Origin: Amoebidium appalachense
Lineage: Eukaryota; Ichthyosporea
Assembly: GCA_963693365.1 (NCBI GenBank)
Contig: CAVNZM010000002.1
Coordinates: 8,990,001 to 9,054,000 of the forward strand
Direction: 5' to 3'
DNA length: 64,000 nucleotides
The translations under genes were made by a program, and so were the position numbers. The notes below the pieces were generated by a model. It saw nothing but the letters and a program-made list of their open reading frames with translations. It was not told the DNA's origin and searched no databases. Of this stretch, positions 44,263-64,000 are shown piece after piece (within the stretch, counting starts at the first letter, position 1; the number at the start of each line of letters is the position of its first letter).

Positions 44263-44736
44263 TTACTGTGGGTCGTTAGCGGCCATGGGCAGTAGACGTG
44301 TGTTGCGGATCTTGCCCAGAGCCACGGCCGAGTGAATGAATGTTTGGGTCTGCAGCTCGGCCCTGCATGCCCCCACCACCGCCTCCACCACATCGGCCAG
44401 GCCCTTGCCCACACCTTCCACCCACACCTTCGGCTCAGTAGCACCTGGGTACCCCACCCCTTGCTGCCAGTCTTGCCCGAGCCGTTCCGTCACCATGGCG
44501 ATCATGCGCTTGAATTTTTCATCCGAGAGCTTTACAACTGTGGGGACAATAAGTGCTGCGGCCCTTTTGGTGTCGGCGGGGGAGAGGGGGGTGGCCAGGG
44601 TGATGGGCTGTTGAAGGTGCATGGCGGCCGAATTAGGTCGAAGGGGGTTGTATGGAGTGGCTACACCCGGGAATATGGCAGAGTGGCTGGGGTCCTTGGC
44701 AATTTCGTTTGGAGGGGTGGGCTGGTGGAGCCCGGC
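44263..44736 (-). CDS. 3' exon of an unidentified gene
   Basis: A minus-strand open segment of 157 residues follows a possible acceptor (CTCAAG) and ends at a TAA. It starts with a proline-rich part (HQPTPPNEIAKDPSH, FPGVATPYNPLRPN) and continues into a compact, probably helical part (DEKFKRMIAMVTERLGQDW, VWVEGVGKGLADVVEAVVGA, FIHSAVALGKIRNTRLL). Composition is balanced and unlike the repeat-derived frames, which is the reason for calling it. I do not recognise the family. Upstream exons must lie between 44.74 and about 45.92 kb, where poly-C on the sense strand dominates; open pieces such as EQSFAFDMSTQPLKISLPFA (near 44.95 kb) and LPSLYCVGRVLHD (near 45.8 kb) could not be joined in phase. 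The gene is therefore partial in this annotation. Confidence 0.5.
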   Translation of the reverse strand, partial: AGLHQPTPPNEIAKDPSHSAIFPGVATPYNPLRPNSAAMHLQQPITLATPLSPADTKRAAALIVPTVVKLSDEKFKRMIAMVTERLGQDWQQGVGYPGATEPKVWVEGVGKGLADVVEAVVGACRAELQTQTFIHSAVALGKIRNTRLLPMAANDPQ

Positions 44737-44749
44737 CTTGAGATTGCAC

Positions 44750-44808
44750 ACTTTTTTTTTTTTTTTTTTTTTTTTTGGTGGTGGTGGTGGTGGTGGTGGT
44801 GGGTGGGT

Positions 44809-44840
<32 letters not shown>

Positions 44841-45049
44841 GGGGGGGGGGGGGGGGGGGGGGGGGAGGGGGGGGGGGGGGGGGGGGGGTGTTAGGTATCC
44901 TATTGCTCATGCAAACGGCAGCGATATCTTCAGAGGCTGGGTTGACATGTCAAATGCAAATGACTGTTCTGTCACTGCTATCCCAATATCCCTGAAAAAT
45001 TCTATCAGAAGGTAGGTACAAGGTCAGGACGGACAGGGAGGGACCCCGT

Positions 45050-45087
<38 letters not shown>

Positions 45088-45628
45088 GGGGGGGGGGGGG
45101 GGGAGGGGGGGGGGAGGGGGGGGGGGAGGGGGGAGGGGGGAGGGGGCGGAGAGGGGGAGAGGGGGGGGGGGGGGGGGTAGGATCAAGCGAGGGCCGCAGG
45201 AGTGCCATGTTAAGACAGTTGTAGACTGGGGGGAGATGGGAGAGAGGGAGAGGAGGAAAGGGGGAAGGGTGAAAGGGTCAGAGTTGAGGTCAGAAGGAGA
45301 AGGGCTTGAATGAAAGATAAGCCACAGGTGAAATGGAAAGAGGAACGAGGAATGGAGGTGGCAAGGGAGGCAGCGAGGGGGGGCGCAGGGGGGTGGGGGG
45401 GGGGGGGGGGAAGGGAGGGAGGGGGACAGAGGAGGATAAGTAGGAGTGGGGAGGAGGGGGGGGGGGTGGGGGGGGCGGAGGAAATGAGGGCTAGAGGGGG
45501 GTGATGGGGAAGGGGGCGGGGGGGAGAGAGAGAGAGAGGGGGGGAGAGAGAGAGGGAGGGAGGGAGGGAGGGAGGTAGGGAGGTAGGGAGGGAGGGAGGC
45601 GGGGAGGGAGGGAGGGGCGGGGGGGGGG

Positions 45629-45669
<41 letters not shown>

Positions 45670-45757
45670 GAAGAGGCAGTTGGGGGGAGAGGAGAGGGGG
45701 AAGGAAAGGAGACACGGGGAGGGGGGGGGGAGGGGAGGGGGGGGGGTGTTGTTTTGT
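44750..45757. repeat. G-rich low-complexity blocks
   Basis: T and GGT repeats (44751-44800), G runs (44810-44888 and 45050-45177), GGGA and GA arrays (45520-45665) and G-rich text to 45747. About 100 bp of unique DNA lies near 44890-45050 and again near 45180-45350. Confidence 0.85.
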
Positions 45758-45955
45758 ACGGGTCTAAGGGAGCAGAGTGCACAGAGGTGTCATGTAAAAC
45801 ACGACCAACACAATAAAGAGAGGGCAATCGGAGTTGTTCACGATACTTGAAAGATTTCAACAACAACTGACTTTTATTGTGCTCTCGGGTCTTTTTGTAC
45901 TTGTCACTTATCATCTTATCTCAACTAAAAGAAGAGAACCAATCGGTTCCTTCAG

Positions 45956-47472
45956 ATGATAGAAAATACATTCCAACAGAGCATACGCATTCCAATTTCC
46001 GACACAACTGAAGCTTATAAACTCTTACTTAACCTATTCATAGATGATTTGGCTGTCAAGATTTATGCCGAAAATGATGACCCAATTAATAACTTTCCGC
46101 CTGCACTTCTCTATACTGATGATCTGTCCCTCCTTGCCCGTACCCCTAGACGCCTGCAAAGATTGTTCGATATAGTGTCAGAGTGGTGCAAGGCAACCTT
46201 ATGATCCTTTATCATAGACAAATGTGGTGTTCTTGTACCTGATATAGCTAACAATTTACACACATTTACATTATCATCTAAACCTGTACCAATCGTTCCA
46301 GAATACAAATATCTTGGTGTTCCGGTCAATTCTGTTGGTGTTATGTTTTCCCATATGGTTGAAAAGAGGGTAGAGCTGGCTCGTTAGCGGTTAGCTTCTT
46401 CTCGGCTAATATTTTTTAAGACACACCCCTCCATCCTTCTATTAGACTTACATTTATTCGCACTTTTGTCTTCCCGGCATGTGAATATGGTTTACCCCTT
46501 CTCGCCGCTTGGATCAAGAAAGAGAGAACTGGAGCGCTTAAACCCTTGGCAAATTTCCTTGAAGTAGAAGGTGCCTCCTTTCTATCTAACAACTGTCCTG
46601 GGCCTGTAACGCTCTCGATATATGGTCTGGTCCCAATAGCTGCTAGAGTATCCCATTTCGCGCTGAAAATCAATAAGCACATAAGCCGCTTACAGAATTA
46701 TCTGCCCTCCCACCCTCTCTTCTCTATCCGACCTGTCCCCTCCCCACCTCTCCCCTCTTTCCTTCCCTCCCTCTCTCCTTCTTCCCGGGGCACAAATACA
46801 AATAAACCCAGCAAAAGTGTGCGTGTGAATTTGGACTGCCACTTACTTATTAGACATGTACATGATCACAAAATAATTACACAATATAACAAATGGAAAA
46901 AGATACCACACGACACTAGACCCGATGAAAGCAGACACCCTGAAAAACTAAGCCTTATGTCTCGTTTTATATGTAATGACCGCCTTAACCATATTGCCAA
47001 ATATGGCACTCGCAAATGTATAACACCTAAATACATATTACCTTCCTGTAGAACTGGTCTTTCTCTAGCTGATGGTATTATTGATCACTTACCACGCTTT
47101 TACTGTACAGGAGCTATACAGTGGAGATCTAAGAAGTATAAGGTGGCATCGTTTACATGCCCAAACAACACACACGCACCCCAGTTTAAACGATCATGTA
47201 TCGCCAAATGTAGTTTGATAGACCACATAATACCGCAACACACACACGACACATTCACAACAGACACCCAGAAAGATAGCCTACCTGAAAATTACAACAT
47301 CCTTGATTTTATACTAAACACACGTAATTATGACCTGTTTATTAGATGTATCAGTGATTGGCTTGAGAAACACATCATGTGTGCATGCAGGGGATCACAG
47401 CACAGCGTGGAGCCACCCGGGACAAGTCTTGTATACGAGTGTGTTGGCATGATCATGATGCGGCGTGAATAA
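45956..47472 (+). pseudogene. Broken LINE-type reverse transcriptase fragment
   Basis: The first part (45956-46203) encodes the palm of a non-LTR reverse transcriptase: LNLFIDDLAVKIYAEN, then LLYTDDLSLLARTPRRLQ, where YTDD stands for the usual catalytic YADD box, followed by a WC motif. A stop codon follows at 46201-46203. The frame resumes with FIIDKCGVLV and YKYLGVPV, meets another stop near 46384-46386 and continues in a shifted frame (about 46440-47472) with RTFVFPACEYGLPLL, typical of the thumb, and a 300-codon tail. Fingers, any endonuclease and the 5' end are missing. It is non-functional. The family within the LINEs is undetermined. Its last codons overlap a 30-bp match to exon 25 of the RdgB-like gene. 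Confidence 0.8.
47378..47407 (+). repeat. 30-bp copy of an intron-exon border of the RdgB-like gene
   Basis: Exact match to 36626-36655, covering the last 13 bp of intron 24 and the first 17 bp of exon 25. Similarity fades over the next 8 bp (GAGAGCCA against TGGAGCCA). Confidence 0.9.
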
Positions 47473-48222
47473 TTATTAACCAGAAGTCTCCTTCATACAG
47501 GGGCTAGAAAATCTGTCAATGAACCTGGCACAACGAAAGAGTGCAAGGCGGTGCATGCGCACGTGCATGACAGATCAGCAAAAACAGAAGTTGAACCGGT
47601 TTGGTATTTGATTATGGGGAAAACAGGTCTCATCTGCGTTGATCTACTGTATTTTTTCGTATATTCATAATCTTAGACTGTTGTAGTTTTTTGTTATCTC
47701 GGAAGAGTTGTAATTTTTGATGATTTATGATTCTTATGTAGTCACGTTCTGTCGTTGTGTTTGCTCAGTAATCATGATTTATTGTAGTGTCTGTGGCCGA
47801 ATGCCGGGTTTAACATCTATTGTAGCCACGTAGGGTTCGTCTGCTTTATGTATACCTTGCCCGGGTCTTTGTGGTATTCACCATCTGTATCATACAGTGT
47901 GTTTCAAATTTCCCCATTGATGTCCATAATGTTGTGCACGACTTGATCGAGCTGGATCGGATTCGATTTTGACCGCTGCCCTTGAATATATATCAAACAA
48001 CTCACCTGCAAGAACCCTGAAGACAAGCAGACAAATGCGTTCAATGGATTACTTTAAACAACAATAACGGTATACTACACAAAATAAGGAAACGTGTACA
48101 CATACTACCCAGCCCTTTAGAATGAGTCTACACACTTCATCCTTTAGTTTTGGACGGGCATTATAAGGTCACACAGGCCACATGTAAAAAACTCAATTTA
48201 AATCAAACATCTACGATATCAG
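47473..48222. other. Stretch without a supported gene
   Basis: Unique, AT-balanced DNA between the retroelement relic and the tentative gene. No splice-supported exon or RNA gene was found on either strand. Confidence 0.5.
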
Positions 48223-49062
48223 TCACCTAAAAGGAAAACCACTCAAGAACCCCATTCTCAGTCGCCACTACAGAATAAACTCCTACTTCACGAGGTACAC
48301 TCGGCCCGTCGACCACCCACCACATAGTGGCTACATGGAAGAAGAGGAGGGCAAATTTTTCTTACGATCAGTTTCAAGTTTAGATCGGGTCGAAAATTCA
48401 CATGCAAGAATTGTCATACGCATCCCCTCTACTTCTCCCAACATCCCAAAAAACCAACACACACATGCACGCACATCCCCTCACCCCCTCCCTCACCTCC
48501 CTATCTTCCCCACTGCTACATCTTATAAAACCACTAATTTAGAGTTGCATCCCCTTCCCAACATGTAGCCACTATGGGGCATATGTAAGTACTCGGCGGA
48601 GATGTCAAGCGGCTTGGAAATCAAATAAAGAATGTATATCTCGAGATAGCCGTACGAAACCCGATTTGTATCCCCCCCCCCCCCCCCCCCCCCCCCGCCC
48701 TTCTCTCCCCCCTTTCCCTCCCCCCCCCCCCCCCCCCCCCCCCCCCGGGCGTTGCAAATGAGCTCCCTTGTTCTCCGTCATGAATGTGTACTTGGTACTC
48801 TGTAACGCATTATACCCCGCCCCCCTCCCCTGCAGGCATCATCCCCCCTCCCCCCCCCCCCCTCTCCCCGCCCAGCCCCCTCTGTCATCTGCCCCCTTCC
48901 TCCCCCCCCCCCCTCCCCACCCCCCCTCCCCCACTACCACCACCACCACCACCACCATACATGATACCCCTAGGCCTGATACCACGTAGATGTCCGATCC
49001 AGGCGCTCTCGGAATCAATACGTCTATATTTAGAGGCACAGCACGAGGACACCTACACATAG
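48223..49062 (+). CDS. Tentative 3' end of an unknown gene (three exons)
   Basis: Three open segments join in phase: 48223-48412, 48543-48584 and 49003-49062, with acceptors CAG, TAG and CAG, a strong second donor (GTAAGT) and a weak first donor (GTCATA). The peptide reads NPILSRHYRINSYFTRYTRP, later KFFLRSVSSLDRVENSHARI, then FPTCSHYGAY and ALSESIRLYLEAQHEDTYT before a TAG. Composition is balanced and the last exon ends cleanly, but no upstream exon or start was found and the family is not recognised. A HY-plus-Ser segment is seen near the end of some glycosyltransferases, which is too weak to name it. It could also be chance. Confidence 0.3.
48670..48956. repeat. C-rich blocks with (ACC)n
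   Basis: C runs at 48671-48696 and 48720-48746, C-rich text to 48930, then about seven ACC units, inside the second intron of the tentative gene. Confidence 0.9.
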
Positions 49063-49867
49063 CACTGCACCTGCACTAATCATAGTCATACATGGGTGGT
49101 GTGGGAGTGGGGGGGGTTTGGGATTCGGGCAGTCGTTCTGAGGTTTGGCTAAGTTTAAAGGACTATCTCCGGGATATACATTTTTGTTTGATTGCTTGCA
49201 GTTGACATATCTGCAAATCGATTAATTAAATGTACTTACACATGCCTTATATGGCTACATGTTTTTTTAAGACACACAGGAGTTAAGGGCGTATCTAGAA
49301 GCACTATAATCGAAAACAATGTACTAGCTGAATCGTATTACCAACCCCATAAACGAGGACGAGCTTAAATAAACACTTAACAGCATATCTACATCAAAAT
49401 GAAAGTTATCTGGAATATCTCGTCCATTATGCGGCTAGATTTGTGGACGTGTTTGTGTGAGCGGGTAAATGAATGAGGGAGAGAGAGAGAGAAAAAGAAA
49501 GAGAGAAAGTGTGTGCGTGTGTGCAAATGTGTGTGTGTGTAATTGCACACGCCAGCAAGGAGTCGACAGACTGGGTGTACAGACAGCAGAAATTTGAAAA
49601 CTGCCGTGAAAACTTGTAAAGTACACAGTTCTGTATGATCTATGTTCAGAATTCACAAACCAGGCGGCAAATAATCAAACTATATCAGTACTAGTCCACC
49701 CAGGAAGCTAAGCTCATTGTTACTGGAAATCCACCCTTTTAACCTTCACTTTATCAATTTCTCATTCTTAGCCGCGATTTTTAAATTCATTATTGGCCCC
49801 CTGTTTCCCTATAGTTCCATTCACTTAATTGCGTAAAAATGTCATCCCGTATACTATACGGCCACAG
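49063..49867. other. Spacer between convergent 3' ends
   Basis: Unique AT-rich DNA apart from a short (GA)n/(GT)n patch near 49476-49540. No gene was found. It should hold the 3' UTR of the glycosyltransferase. Confidence 0.5.
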
Positions 49868-55975
<6,108 letters not shown>

Positions 55976-56890
55976 TTGCACCTTTTGCGCTGTTTAGGTG
56001 AGGACCGAACCCATACGGCAAACGGGCAAAAAACACGTATGATAGAAAGAAGATGAGAAGCTGGAAGTAATGGAAGGGTGGCCCTGGGGCAAAACGGAGG
56101 GGTTTATGACTGAAAAGAGCCAAGCCCCTGCCGGTGAAACGGCGCTGAGCTGACGTTAATGGTTGTGAGAAGTGCCCTGTATGTAGAATGCCTAGGGGAA
56201 TTGGAATTGCAATACTTTAGTGTGGGGGTAGGTGTTGGGTGTGTCCCAAAAGAACTGCGAAGGTGTTCTACCCAAAGCCAAACTATGTCCCTGACTTTAA
56301 CTATTCTGCAGTAATAAATAGTACTACAGTAGGCATGGAATATCGTTCTATGTGGCATGGAAAAAACTCACTGTGCTAACAACACGACCGCGAGTGCTAA
56401 AACTGAGAGTAGTGTGAATCTTGAATCGAAATAGGCACATGCATCAGTTGAGTAGCCACGCCTCCCTTATATATACCAACCGGTCATAAGCCAATTATTA
56501 TCTTGCAAAGCTGGTGTTGTATATTTCTATTTTTTTATATAGTTTAATAGTAGGATAAAGCACAAAAACGTTCGACGTTGTTTTACAATAGCTCGCAGAT
56601 GGGGGTACCATACCACGGATGGCCGTGGTACCATATTTTATACTGGTGGATGACGAAGGAATGCACACTTATACGAGTAACCAATTACAATAAGGATATT
56701 AATAATATTATATCCCTTCAGCCAATAAAATAAGACGCGTAATCTAATTGGTGGAGACCCGAAAGCTAAAAATTGCACAACCGGCAAACTCGGTTGTCGG
56801 TTGCAACGAAGTGTAGCTTCCTATAGGTACCTAGGCTATACTGGGTAAAAAAAGAAGTCTCCGTGGCACTATATAAAACAAGTGTCGAAC
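55976..56890. promoter_or_regulatory. Divergent promoter region between glycosyltransferase and dehydrogenase
   Basis: About 0.9 kb of unique DNA between two start codons on opposite strands, the only long stretch of this part free of simple repeats. It contains CCAAT-type boxes (near 56491, 56681, 56721 and, inverted, 56749) and an 8-bp-arm palindrome TACCACGG-ATGG-CCGTGGTA (56611-56630). TATATAAAA (56870-56878) is only about 12 bp before the ATG, too close to act as a classical TATA box for it. Promoter function is inferred from position. Confidence 0.5.
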
Positions 56891-61178
<4,288 letters not shown>

Positions 61179-62152
61179 CCCATGGGCGGGATTCGATATT
61201 TCCTAGGCATGGGTGTTGTTGGATATATGGTTTCTGTGTTGATGTTCATGTGAATGTAACTGTCGTGGGATGATGTTTATATTAGTATCTCTTTTCCAGG
61301 GTTATCACAAGTAGACTATGAAATCAACATATGAACACAAGAAAATATCGAGAGTGTAAGGGCACAAGTTGAATAGATGGACATATACGTGGGTGTCTTC
61401 TCGGCTCTTTGCAGATCTTCCCCTTCTTCACAATCGGTTGATAACCAAGAAATGCACAGCTTGACAGTAAAAAATATCAGAAAACTCTTACTCTGCTGAA
61501 AGTTTGTATCTATCTCTTTGTATATTGCTTTGCATTTTAGGTTATACATAACTTTTATTTTATGCCACAAGTTATAATGATTACCTGCTGTTCACCCGTG
61601 CGTTGATCACTTTCAATATAGGATAATTTTGTCTGCTGTAAACTGTAAATAACACATCTACGTTGACCTCTTCGTATCTTTTCAATGGTCAATATAGTTT
61701 TTATACATCTGCTGACCCACTGCATTACCAACTCCCCTTTATATTAACGGCCGTTGGATCAATTTCCATGGCTGGCCAGATCTGAAGCTGATTTTCCGTG
61801 TAATCGCACAATCGGTTCGGTGCACGTGAAAGGGTTACTCAGCACACTTGAAAAAAAAATACTGGGGAGCATGTTTGTGGTGGTAGCAGACACCACACCT
61901 AGATATCATGGCCAGTTGAAAACCGTGGATATACCTCAACTGCAATTAAATAGTCATTTCTAGTTGGAGAATGGGTATATCCGGCACCTGGCCGCATATC
62001 AACTGTACTTCTTCAGCCAAACTCGTTCGTGATGTCAGAATAAATAATGCCGTAATGATATCTCACTCACTCCTTAGTTCTATTTTTAGGTGTTTTTGGT
62101 CTTTGTTAGAGAGATCTGTGTAAATACGTGTGTTTCTTAGTCACTTGGCTAT

Positions 62153-62409
62153 CTAACACCTACCACCTACTGAGGCGGTGTCTCCCTTTTCTTTTCTTTT
62201 TCTTTTTTCTTTTTTTTTTTTTTTTTTGCAAAAAAGGATAACACGTACTGACGTGTTGCCGCACGTGCGACGTTATACATCTACTTGTGGCGGCAACACG
62301 CCTAGCACGTGCTGACGTGTTGCCGCACGTGCGACGTTATACATCTACTTCTTTTTGCAAAAAAAGAAAGAAAAAAAAAAAAGGGAGACACCGCCTCAGT
62401 AGGTGGTAG
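62153..62409. mobile_element. Foldback/MITE-like non-autonomous element
   Basis: A 31-bp terminal sequence beginning CTACCACCTACTGAGG (62160-62190) is repeated in exact inverted orientation at 62379-62409. Both copies continue into T-rich/A-rich arms ending in TTTTTGCAAAAA. CTTGGCTAT flanks the unit on both sides (62144-62152 and 62410-62418), directly abutting on the right and 7 bp away on the left. The 9-bp flanking repeat resembles a target-site duplication of Mutator-type size. There is no coding capacity. The body is two direct repeats rich in CACGTG-like palindromes. Confidence 0.75.
62242..62350. repeat. Two 45-bp direct repeats inside the foldback element
   Basis: Copies at 62242-62286 and 62306-62350 (period 64) differ at one base. 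Each holds GACGTGTTGCCGCACGTGC. The spacer holds CGGCAACACG, the inverse of CGTGTTGCCG, so the two copies and spacer can fold in several ways. Confidence 0.9.
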
Positions 62410-62619
62410 CTTGGCTATGCGTCCGGCTATCCGGGCTCCGATTATGGCCACTAGGGCTCGCACCGTTGTTAGCTCCGATTGGCTAGCTACGCACCACAAC
62501 TTGAGTGGTGCATTTTGATCAAACCAATAGAAGAAGTTCTTTTGAATTGCGTTTAACAGCCAATGATAATACAGTATATCTAGCTTTATTTGGTTATCTG
62601 GCCTCCACCGTTCCTACCC

Positions 62620-62663
<44 letters not shown>

Positions 62664-62701
62664 AAAAAAACAAAACGTTCAACACCGGCACACACACCAC
62701 G

Positions 62702-62722
62702 AGTGCACATACACAACCACAT

Positions 62723-62782
<60 letters not shown>

Positions 62783-62834
62783 ACACACACACCCACACAC
62801 ACACCCACCCACACACACACACAGACACACACAC
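62702..62834. repeat. (CA)n with CCCA interruptions
   Basis: CA repeats interrupted by TATA and CCCA, following a C run and A run (62623-62670). Confidence 0.95.
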
Positions 62835-63129
62835 GCATTGTGCGGCCTGCACACGTGCACGCCACACGTGCACATGTACATGTAAACGCGTTCCAAACCA
62901 TTCGCGCGTGTGTCGACCACGACAAACACACAACAGACACGTGCACTACGCGTGCATATGTATGCATACATACACGCGTACGTGCACACGAACTACGGTA
63001 TGTATTACGATCACATGTATACGCGCGTCACAGTGCACGCACACCTGCTGTGCTTGATCAAGTACATGTGCACCCCCGTGCACACGATGCGCATGCACAT
63101 CCACACACACATCATGTGACACATATGGG

Positions 63130-63235
63130 AACATGAACACACACGAACACACACGGACGTGCGCGCACACATACACACACGGCACACTACACACACACAC
63201 ACACCGTGGCACATACACCGGTACACGGCACACGT

Positions 63236-63275
<40 letters not shown>

Positions 63276-63370
63276 ACACGCACAGTCACACGTACTTACA
63301 CCAGCGCAGACACGCACACACACACACACGCATGCACTGCACAAGTTCACATGTACACATACACGTACAA

Positions 63371-63433
<63 letters not shown>

Positions 63434-63436
63434 CAG
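63130..63436. repeat. (CA)n and (GCAC)n arrays
   Basis: CA-rich text with CG steps, pure (CA)n at 63237-63272, then about 16 GCAC units (63371-63434). Confidence 0.95.
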
Positions 63437-64000
63437 TCGCGTGCTCCCACACAAACCGGTATAAAAGCAAGGAGTTTGTGTCAAAGGGTTTTATAAAATA
63501 TTCGCTGAGCCTTTATTATTGATCTTGCAAAACCTGTGCTCTTATATCTTCCTGTCTTCTGTGGGCCAGAAGCACAATTGCATCCTCTCGGTGCTTCTTT
63601 CCCCAGCCCAGACGTGCCGTGTTTATGATAGCCAAGAATTGAAAGTACCACTGCACGTTTATTTACGGGGAGCGGATTTTTAAAGATTACGAATGTGGCC
63701 TGAGCAAGTGTACCATTGCTACTCGGTACATGTATCAAAAATGCATGTTTTAGATCGAAACAAATCTTCGGGAACTGTTTGTAAATACCCACTAAAAGAG
63801 TGAGCACCAGATATGGTTAAAATTCTACATGTCTCGGACAAATACCTACATAAACAAACATAATAATATCAGCTATTTCAATAATAGCGTGCGCACTTGG
63901 GTGGCCTACCCTTGTTCATCTGGTGCTGCCTAAGGCTTTGAGGATTAATAAACGTGCGCCCACAACAATAATACACATCATGATCGGCATTATACAGGTG

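Larger units (their letters stand above)
61179..64000. other. Right-end spacer
   Basis: Unique AT-richer DNA to about 62.14 kb, the foldback element, a C run (62623-62662), (CA)n and GCAC repeats (62700-63440) and unique DNA to the end. A 108-codon minus-strand frame (63807-63481, GTG start) encodes a peptide with KQFPKICFDLKHAFLIHV and no recognised domain; it could be an exon of a gene extending beyond the edge or chance. Confidence 0.5.

Overview
The window is nuclear DNA of a eukaryote with many small exons, long introns and an exceptional load of simple repeats. Homopolymers of C/G and T/A, (CA/GT)n, (GA/CT)n and G- or C-rich minisatellites fill most introns and spacers. Most long open frames, reading His-Thr, Cys-Val, Pro, Gly, Ser-Leu or Arg-Glu, are read-through of these repeats. 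Genes had to be rebuilt exon by exon from GT-AG borders, reading phase and family knowledge. A full RdgB/PITPNM-type lipid transfer protein together with a 7TM-RGS receptor suggests a unicellular relative of animals, perhaps an ichthyosporean. That placement is inference; no search could be run.

Layout. 0.9-1.8 kb, minus: two exons that look like the start of an ABCA-type transporter running off the left edge. 6.45-10.57 kb, minus: complete four-exon gene for a seven-transmembrane protein with a C-terminal RGS domain. 10.6-16.0 kb: spacer with a long polypurine block. 16.05-41.65 kb, plus: complete 32-exon gene (1077 residues) with PITP, FFAT-like, DDHD and LNS2 regions. 44.26-44.74 kb, minus: last exon of an unidentified gene. 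45.96-47.47 kb, plus: broken LINE-type reverse transcriptase. 48.22-49.06 kb, plus: tentative 3' end of an unknown gene. 49.87-55.98 kb, minus: complete seven-exon family-92 glycosyltransferase. 56.89-61.18 kb, plus: complete four-exon short-chain dehydrogenase, divergent from the glycosyltransferase across about 0.9 kb. 62.15-62.41 kb: foldback element with 31-bp perfect inverted ends.

Functional links. The RGS receptor and the RdgB-like protein are divergently arranged. In animals both families act in G-protein/phosphoinositide signalling, one ending Galpha signalling and the other resupplying phosphatidylinositol after phospholipase C. Their pairing here is suggestive only.

The most unusual signal lies in the introns. 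About 14 of the 88 mapped splice sites sit directly on microsatellites: donors run into (GT)n and acceptors come out of (CA)n. In two introns of the large gene both ends do so, and the transcript could fold to bring donor and acceptor together. Tandem copies of exon borders, including four copies of the start of exon 4, show how such introns may grow.
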